Assembly: GCA_903925005.1 (NCBI GenBank)
Contig: CAIYDX010000130.1
Coordinates: 1-47,442, forward strand
Direction of reading: 5' to 3'
DNA length: 47,442 nt
Origin: an uncultured Geobacteraceae bacterium
GTDB taxonomy: Bacteria > Desulfobacterota > Desulfuromonadia > Geobacterales > Pseudopelobacteraceae
Shown: one piece after another, positions 42,347 to 47,442 of the stretch
How the letters are laid out: every line of letters starts with the position of its first letter
Numbering within the stretch: position 1 is the first letter of the stretch
Made by a program: the position numbers and the translations under genes
The notes under the pieces: model-generated
Seen by the model: only the letters and a program-made list of their open reading frames with translations
The model's database searches: none
Told to the model about the DNA's origin: nothing

Positions 42347-45037
42347 TCACTTATCCTGTTCATCAGGGCTCTGTAACGGCAAACGCATTATTATTTTCAG
42401 TCCTCCGCCGGTACGGTTTTCGGCGTTGATCCTCCCGCCATGGGCTTCGACGATCCCCTTGCAGATCGACAGCCCCAATCCGGTACCGCCGGCGCCTTCG
42501 GGAATCGGAATGCGATAAAACTTATCAAAGACCCGCTTCAGGTCATGCTCAGGGACACCGGGACCCCGATCGGTCACTTCCAGTACCAGCCAGGCCCCCT
42601 CGGTAGATGCAGCTACCTCGATCTCCCTTCCGGACGGCGTATACTTCAGGCTGTTATCGAGCAGGTTTACCAACACTTGGGTCATCAGTACCAGATCCAT
42701 CGGCACCAACGGCATAACCGGCAGCATCTTGAACGCCACCTCTCTGCTGCCCATGCGTGCCTCCAAGGCAGCCAGGGCGCATCCGACCAGATCCTGAACG
42801 TCGCACAATTCCGAGTTCAGCCTGACCGCACCGGCCTCGATGCGGGTCATGTCCAACAGGTTGCCGACAAAACGATTGAGACGTTCCGCTTCACTGCAGG
42901 CCGTCTCAAGCAGCTCGTGACGAGCTTTGTCACTTAAATGAGCGCCACCTTCCTTCAGACTGGAGAGGACCCCGGTCACCGAGACCAGAGGTGTGCGCAG
43001 GTCGTGAGAAATAGAGTTCAACAGGGCACGCTCCAGATTTTCCCGGGCCTCTATTATCTGGGCCTGTTCCGCCTGGCGGGAGAAGCGGATCCGCTCCATG
43101 GCCATAGCAGCCTGAGTTGCGAAGGCATCCAACAAACGACGATTATCCTGGGCGTGATAGGCAAACTCGTTCTCAAGTCGGACCCCCATGACCCCCAGAA
43201 CCGTTGCCGGGGTCTGCAGGGGAAGATAGATCAAGTCGGCGGATACGAGCGTATCCGTTGCTCTCCCGGCCGGGTGATTGTTGCGGAAAGCCCAATCGGC
43301 AACGGCCTGCTCCTTGATATCCAGCTCCAGTCCCTCGCTGGCCGCCATGATATTGAGCCGTTCCCCCTCCGGCAAAAACATTACCACCTGAGCGGTCAAA
43401 GCCTCTTCCACATTACTGATCACCGCCTTCAGAACAGCATCGGTATCAACGGATGCGGCCAAGTCGCGGCTCAGATAGTAGAGGCTGGCGGTATGCACCT
43501 CGCGGGCCCGCATCACCTCGGCTCGTTCTTTTGAGCGGGCTACCAGGGTACTGATGACGACCCCTACAACAAACAGCCCCAGAAAGGTGAGCAGATACTG
43601 GGTATCGGCCACGGCAAACGTCATGCGAGGAGGGATAAAGAAAAAATCGAAGGCCAGTACGCCAAGGAAGGCGGTGGCGATGGCTTGTTTACGGCTGAGC
43701 CGCACCGAGGCGACAACAACGGCCAGCAGATAGAACATGACCATGTTGGTCGGCGCCAGGAAGGGGCGCAGCAGTTCGCACAACACCGTGGCGGCTGCAA
43801 CAAGAGCAAGGCTTGCCGCATACCCGCGCAATTCAAACGGAGTGCGGCGCCTATGCACGGAAGGAGCAGACCCGGCGGATTTCTCCGGTTCGAAGCTGAC
43901 GATAACGACATCTATGGCACCGCTTCTGCGGATAACGCGATCCACGATCGGCGTATGCAGAATTTTGCGCCAGTTGGGCTTGGTCGGTTTACCCATCACG
44001 ATCTTGGTAATGTTGTGCCGGGTGGCGTATTCCATAACCGCATCGGTTATGTCGGTGGCGGTGACGGTCGCAACCTGGGCCCCCAGCCCCTCGGCCAGAC
44101 GCAGGTCACGCCATATATGTTCACGGTTCTCCCGAACGTGACGACTGACTGCCGGTGTTTCGATATAGACCGTAAACCACTGACCCTTCAATTCCTCGGC
44201 CAGGCGGCAGGTGGCGCGGATCAGTTTTTCGCTGTAAGGGCTGCCGCTGACGCAGACCAGCAGCCGCTCTGCCGTCGCCCACGGTCCGGCAATGGACTGG
44301 GTCTCCATGTAGGCCCGCATCTGATCGTCCACCCTTGAGGCGGTCCTCCGTAAGGAAAGCTCTCTCAGGGCCATCAGGTTGCCGGGGCGGAAGAACTTTT
44401 CGATCGCCTTGGCGGCCTGATCGGGGATATAGATTTTCCCCTCGTGCAGACGCTGCAGCAGATCTTCAGGAGGGATATCGATCAGCTTGATCTCGAAGGC
44501 CAAATCAAGCAGGCGGTCCGGTACGGTCTCACGCACGATGATGCCGGTGATTTGTGCTACCACGTCGTTCAGGCTCTCGAAATGCTGGATGTTGACCGTA
44601 GTGTAGACATCGATCCCGGCCTCTAGGATCTCTTCCACATCCTGCCAGCGTTTTTCATGCCTTGAACCGGGGGCGTTGCTGTGAGCCAGTTCGTCCACCA
44701 GTACGACCTGCGGTTTGCGGTCCAGGATCGCGTCGATGTCCATCTCCTGGAGAGCAACCTCCATGTAGCGGACTTCCTTGCGCGGTAAGAGTTCCAGCCC
44801 TTCCAGCAAGACGTCGGTCTCGGCACGACCGTGGGATTCGACGTAGCCGATCACCACGTTACGACCGTCCTTCTTGCGCTGGCGGGCCGCCTCCAGCATG
44901 GCATAGGTCTTGCCGACCCCGGCGGCGTAGCCGAGAAAAATCTTCAACTTGCCCAGCTCCGCGGTAACTTCTTCGGCTTGGGCCAGCCTGAGCATCGCCT
45001 CGGGGGACGGGCGTTCGTCACCGTTACTGGTCATCAT
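42347..45037 (-). CDS. kdpD: KdpD-like sensor histidine kinase
   Basis: 896 residues, full length for KdpD. KdpD N-terminal domain with Walker A GYAAGVGKTYAMLE and DELAHSNAPGSRHEKRWQDV; universal-stress (Usp) domain about 240-370; four helices (about 400-500, DUF4118 type); GAF-like region about 520-650; HisKA with NSISHDLRTPLVS, then HATPase with NLLDNSLKYTP and GTGLGLSI. It senses K+ limitation or turgor in Escherichia coli. Here no kdpE, kdpF or kdpABC gene is adjacent, so it is an orphan sensor, perhaps sensing something else. The gene starts at ATG 45037 or the next ATG 45034 (CAGGAGCG in front). Fifteen bases separate it from the small exported protein upstream. Confidence 0.9.
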   Translation of the reverse strand: MMTSNGDERPSPEAMLRLAQAEEVTAELGKLKIFLGYAAGVGKTYAMLEAARQRKKDGRNVVIGYVESHGRAETDVLLEGLELLPRKEVRYMEVALQEMDIDAILDRKPQVVLVDELAHSNAPGSRHEKRWQDVEEILEAGIDVYTTVNIQHFESLNDVVAQITGIIVRETVPDRLLDLAFEIKLIDIPPEDLLQRLHEGKIYIPDQAAKAIEKFFRPGNLMALRELSLRRTASRVDDQMRAYMETQSIAGPWATAERLLVCVSGSPYSEKLIRATCRLAEELKGQWFTVYIETPAVSRHVRENREHIWRDLRLAEGLGAQVATVTATDITDAVMEYATRHNITKIVMGKPTKPNWRKILHTPIVDRVIRRSGAIDVVIVSFEPEKSAGSAPSVHRRRTPFELRGYAASLALVAAATVLCELLRPFLAPTNMVMFYLLAVVVASVRLSRKQAIATAFLGVLAFDFFFIPPRMTFAVADTQYLLTFLGLFVVGVVISTLVARSKERAEVMRAREVHTASLYYLSRDLAASVDTDAVLKAVISNVEEALTAQVVMFLPEGERLNIMAASEGLELDIKEQAVADWAFRNNHPAGRATDTLVSADLIYLPLQTPATVLGVMGVRLENEFAYHAQDNRRLLDAFATQAAMAMERIRFSRQAEQAQIIEARENLERALLNSISHDLRTPLVSVTGVLSSLKEGGAHLSDKARHELLETACSEAERLNRFVGNLLDMTRIEAGAVRLNSELCDVQDLVGCALAALEARMGSREVAFKMLPVMPLVPMDLVLMTQVLVNLLDNSLKYTPSGREIEVAASTEGAWLVLEVTDRGPGVPEHDLKRVFDKFYRIPIPEGAGGTGLGLSICKGIVEAHGGRINAENRTGGGLKIIMRLPLQSPDEQDK

Positions 45038-45052
45038 CGCTCCTGAGCAAGA

Positions 45053-45376
45053 TCATTTTGCCGGAATTTTAAACATGTTTTCGTGAATAAAAAATTTATT
45101 CTGTGCTGTAAACCCTTGCAGCAGGTAAATAGAACCATCAGAATCCTGGAACCACAACTTGCTGGAATTAGTCTTTTCACCTTCGGAAACACTGATGAGC
45201 TTCCAAGACTTCGGAATGGATGCTGGATTGTTTGTGCCTTGAGACTCGCGCAACTTGACAGGCTCCACGGAGATAAATTCTTCAAGCGCTGCCTGAGGAA
45301 CATGTGGTGGCACAGATACCGCCCAAACAACAGGGGTGGTGAACAGGAATATTATAATAATCAGGAATAGTCGCAT
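45053..45376 (-). CDS. Small exported protein upstream of kdpD
   Basis: 107 residues with a signal peptide (MRLFLIIIIFLFTTPVVWAV, cut near 19-20). The mature part is hydrophilic with no recognised domain. AGGAGAAAATGCC precedes the ATG. It lies 15 bases before kdpD and is probably co-transcribed; it may serve as a periplasmic partner of the sensor. Function unknown. Confidence 0.75.
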   Translation of the reverse strand: MRLFLIIIIFLFTTPVVWAVSVPPHVPQAALEEFISVEPVKLRESQGTNNPASIPKSWKLISVSEGEKTNSSKLWFQDSDGSIYLLQGFTAQNKFFIHENMFKIPAK

Positions 45377-45434
45377 GGCATTTTCTCCTATCTGTCTGAT
45401 ACCGGCTCGTTTCCAACCAAACTACAAAGGATAG

Positions 45435-45452
45435 GGGGCGGTAAACCGCCCC
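45435..45452 (-). terminator. Short GC hairpin after porin-like copy 2
   Basis: GGGGCGGT pairs with ACCGCCCC around a small loop. No T-run follows on the minus strand, so read-through to the genes downstream is possible. Confidence 0.5.
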
Positions 45453-45470
45453 AGGATTCAGGATGAACAA

Positions 45471-46229
45471 CTAGGGAAGATTGATGCTCAGCTGCGTGGT
45501 AAACGCCGGTTTACCACCAGTTACGGACTCGTTATAGAAAGTTACTCCGGTCAGCAGGGTAATTTGCTTGGAAAAAGCCCATGAGCCGCCAACGCTTATT
45601 TCGCCATCGCCGTTTTTACCGCTCATGAAGTCGACGCCGAGCCACAGCTTGTCCGATACTTCAGAGATGGTACGGTCCCAGGAAGCAAGAACACCGGTAT
45701 TGTCCTTATTGCCTGCGGCATTAACCAGTGCGGTCTTGTCTCCTGAATATCCGCCTACTGAGAACCGGCCAACTTTGGGAAAGGTTCTGGCGGTAAGAGC
45801 GTAGAGTATGTTTTGAGCATTTGATATAGTAGGGGCTGTGGCAGGAGCAACCTTGCCAAGGTTATATCCACCGATGGCAAAAGCCGGCATCCAGGTAAAC
45901 AGGGCATCTTCGGCTGTCGCCAGTTTCGCGTTATATGTCATAGGCTGCTTGGTGGCGGGGAAGCCAAGAGTTCCGTAGTCAGCGCCTACTTCTATTTTCA
46001 CCTTTTCATACGGCAGCAAACCGGTAACAACACCGACATCAAACAAATTGGAGCCGGCATCGGCTGCCGTGGAAAATCTGGCATTGTTGTTAACGCTGAT
46101 AGTAACTTCTTTCAACCCTTTTGCATCGGTGGAAGGGATGTTGATCTGTCCTGAGGGACCGGCCATTGCTGATCCGCAAGCCAATGCTGCGATCATCGCT
46201 GCCACCGCCACGATTTTTACATTTTTCAT
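45471..46229 (-). CDS. Small outer-membrane beta-barrel-like protein, copy 2
   Basis: 252 residues with a signal peptide (MKNVKIVAVAAMIAALACGSAMA) and the same body as copy 1, including SGQINIPSxDAKGLKEVTI, ADAGxNLxDVGVVTGLLPYE, SEVSDKLWLGxDxMSG and FTTQLSINLP. At DNA level the conserved part is about 80% identical by eye, so it is an old rather than fresh duplication. AAAAAGGAGAAGAGT precedes the ATG. It follows the 130-residue gene by 33 bases, and both are behind the third palindromic leader element. Function is unknown, probably an outer-membrane channel or surface protein. Confidence 0.62.
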   Translation of the reverse strand: MKNVKIVAVAAMIAALACGSAMAGPSGQINIPSTDAKGLKEVTISVNNNARFSTAADAGSNLFDVGVVTGLLPYEKVKIEVGADYGTLGFPATKQPMTYNAKLATAEDALFTWMPAFAIGGYNLGKVAPATAPTISNAQNILYALTARTFPKVGRFSVGGYSGDKTALVNAAGNKDNTGVLASWDRTISEVSDKLWLGVDFMSGKNGDGEISVGGSWAFSKQITLLTGVTFYNESVTGGKPAFTTQLSINLP

Positions 46230-46262
46230 ACTCTTCTCCTTTTTAAACTTTTCTTAAAGCTA

Positions 46263-46655
46263 CTACTTCAATATATCCAACTTCACGTTCAATTCAAGCA
46301 CATTCACCCTTGGCTCTCCCAAAAAGCCCAACTGTCGCCCCTCGGCAGCTTGAGTAACGGCTTTTTTCAGATACGCCGCGCGCCTTGGCAACACGTGGCA
46401 CCTGCAGTAGGGCGGACTCGGGTGTGACGTGCGGATCGATCCCGCTTGATCATTAAGATGAAGCAATTGCTTGGCGATGGTAACCGGTATTACGGCCCAT
46501 CCATTCTTCCGGCGATCGAACACCGGTACCTGACCATGTTCATAGTCAGGTGGAGGAATTGAGGTGATACCTTCCTCATTATGAAGCATATCAGCTTCTT
46601 CAAATGTTTCACCCTGGTAGAGACCGGTTTCGACGTTGAACAGATAGGCTTTCAT
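46263..46655 (-). CDS. Uncharacterised 130-residue protein upstream of porin-like copy 2
   Basis: No signal peptide. The N-terminal half ([20 protein letters not shown], then [20 protein letters not shown]) resembles short proteins that begin like phage tail-fibre assembly proteins; the second half (from about 65, with [15 protein letters not shown]) is unlike it and could be a shifted or fused region. GGGAGAGCACAACC precedes the ATG. It is co-directional with porin-like copy 2 and has a leader palindromic element. Function unknown. Confidence 0.6.
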   Translation of the reverse strand: MKAYLFNVETGLYQGETFEEADMLHNEEGITSIPPPDYEHGQVPVFDRRKNGWAVIPVTIAKQLLHLNDQAGSIRTSHPSPPYCRCHVLPRRAAYLKKAVTQAAEGRQLGFLGEPRVNVLELNVKLDILK

Positions 46656-46693
46656 GGTTGTGCTCTCCCTGCTCGTTGTTCTTCCATGAATTT

Positions 46694-46747
46694 TAGTAAA
46701 TAGAAGTTATTTTGCGTCTTTTGGCAGAAATAACTTCGTAAACGCAC
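46694..46747 (-). repeat. Palindromic leader element, copy 3
   Basis: Transcript strand GATAAGTGCGTTTACGAAG ... then a GAAGTTATT / AATAACTTC stem around TTCTGCC...GCAAAA and ACTAAAATTC. The AAGTGCGT-n-TACGAA block matches copy 1 almost exactly. Both copies are also preceded by a small hairpin (copy 3: CCTGT/ACAGG, copy 1: CCCG/CGGG). It lies 38 bases before the 130-residue gene. Confidence 0.65.
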
Positions 46748-46942
46748 TTATCCTGTTTACAGGGCTAGGTTAGCAGGGAGGAGATAAATTAGGTGTCAAT
46801 ATGTGGGCAAAAGATATCAAGAAAATGTCAAAATATACTCTGGGAAACCACCTTTCAAACTTTTGGACTGGAAGTAACCCCCACGGTTCACCTATCGTTC
46901 CCGGATGCTTTTTGTCTCGGCACGCTTGACAAATATATGTAA

Positions 46943-47284
46943 ATGACTTCTACTTCAATAAGAATGAAGACACCAATCAACATAACCAGCCACCAGGTTC
47001 CATCCGGAAAACGCTTTTGGCAGTTCATTGCTCTCGCGTTGACGATGCTGATGTTATACTCTGTGCTGGCGGTAGCCTTCCATCACCATGACGACGATCA
47101 GGACCACGACGATGATTGTGCTATCTGCGCCGTTGCCCACCATCGCACAGCTGATATCTCGACAACTTTTCCTGCCGTCAATTGCCTGCAGTTTGTGTAT
47201 CCCACCTGTTTTGCCGTTATAGTCCTCACTTTTGCACTCCGCCGTTTTTGCCATTCCCCCAGAGACCGCGCTCCACCCATATAA
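46943..47284 (+). CDS. Small membrane protein with a His/Asp-rich metal-binding-type segment
   Basis: 113 residues. Helix 1 (FWQFIALALTMLMLYSVLAVAF) is followed by HHHDDDQDHDDDCAICAVAHH, an obvious metal-chelating stretch with two cysteines, and a second hydrophobic segment. Such proteins are found beside nickel, cobalt or copper transport genes; the metal is not known. The ATG used lacks a clear ribosome site and an internal ATG at 46964 is a good alternative. It runs opposite to the porin/130-residue unit. Confidence 0.6.
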   Translation: MTSTSIRMKTPINITSHQVPSGKRFWQFIALALTMLMLYSVLAVAFHHHDDDQDHDDDCAICAVAHHRTADISTTFPAVNCLQFVYPTCFAVIVLTFALRRFCHSPRDRAPPI

Positions 47285-47385
47285 AACACTCCCATTCCCT
47301 TTTTGTATCCCTATTTATGTGTCTTATTCCATTTCTAAATCAAGTATGATATAAATGTCTCATTCTCTTTATCCGGAGGTGAGTC

Positions 47386-47442
47386 ATGGCACGTAGAGCA
47401 GGTGGTCACCAGTTCCTTGAAAAGGCAAAAGAGCTTTTGGTC
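47386..47442 (+). CDS. Start of a gene, possibly an IS630-type transposase (partial)
   Basis: Nineteen codons (MARRAGGHQFLEKAKELLV) with a strong TCCGGAGGTGAGTC site. The opening resembles the helix-turn-helix start of some IS630-family transposases, from memory. It runs off the right edge. If correct, both ends of this window carry transposase genes. Confidence 0.45.
   Translation, partial: MARRAGGHQFLEKAKELLV

Overview
This window looks like a chromosomal stretch from a Geobacter-type bacterium (Desulfuromonadales/Geobacterales). The evidence is a nifE-nifN fusion, a nif-linked ANTAR antiterminator like GnfR of Geobacter sulfurreducens, stand-alone NifX-type proteins beside a short NifB, and many c-di-GMP and histidine-kinase proteins. 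Species cannot be named from the sequence alone. The subject of the window is nitrogen fixation and its control, with a high-affinity oxygen reductase inserted in the middle.

Layout. 1-900: transposase tail and a truncated integrase. 1285-2016: small outer-membrane-type protein. 2237-4132: APC permease. 4246-8071: PP2C/kinase fusion, small SMR-like protein and a first ammonium transporter. 8170-10114: sigma-54 driven glnK-amtB. 10374-14042: GGDEF-EAL and HD-GYP proteins. 14055-21955 (minus): complete cbb3 oxidase operon ccoNOQPGHIS plus a TauE/SafE-like membrane protein. 22412-23152: soluble histidine kinase. 23222-38817 (minus): nif core in four sigma-54 units: nifX-fdxB-nifX2-draT; nifEN; nifHDK; and nifB-GNAT-nifV-HTH/Cys-unknown-macro domain. 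A DisA-like (DAC) protein with a sigma-70-like promoter lies between nifEN and nifK, and an FKBP isomerase lies beyond nifH. 39020-40563: draG and the ANTAR regulator. 40895-46655: EAL-HDOD protein, orphan KdpD, small exported protein, second copy of the outer-membrane protein and its upstream partner. The right edge has a metal-binding-type membrane protein and the first 19 codons of a possible transposase.

How it fits together. GlnK-AmtB senses ammonium. DraT and DraG would ADP-ribosylate and restore NifH at Arg99. Each of the four nif units has a TGGCAC-N5-NTGCT promoter followed by an intrinsic terminator inside the untranslated leader. In all four leaders the 5' arm of that terminator overlaps a small hairpin, GGC-(AAYGRY)-GCC, whose hexaloop has A at position 1 and G at position 4, the known ANTAR recognition rule. 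The ANTAR regulator has its own sigma-54 promoter and no attenuator, so it is wired as a feed-forward antiterminator. The cbb3 oxidase would remove oxygen and supply energy under microaerobic fixation.

Less expected items are a macro-domain protein co-transcribed with nifB, a degenerate DAC-domain protein in the nif core, a roughly 55-nt palindromic leader element in three copies (nifH, fdxB and an outer-membrane gene), a 12-bp leader hairpin before glnK, and a cbb3 oxidase in which one haem-c domain sits on CcoO instead of CcoP.
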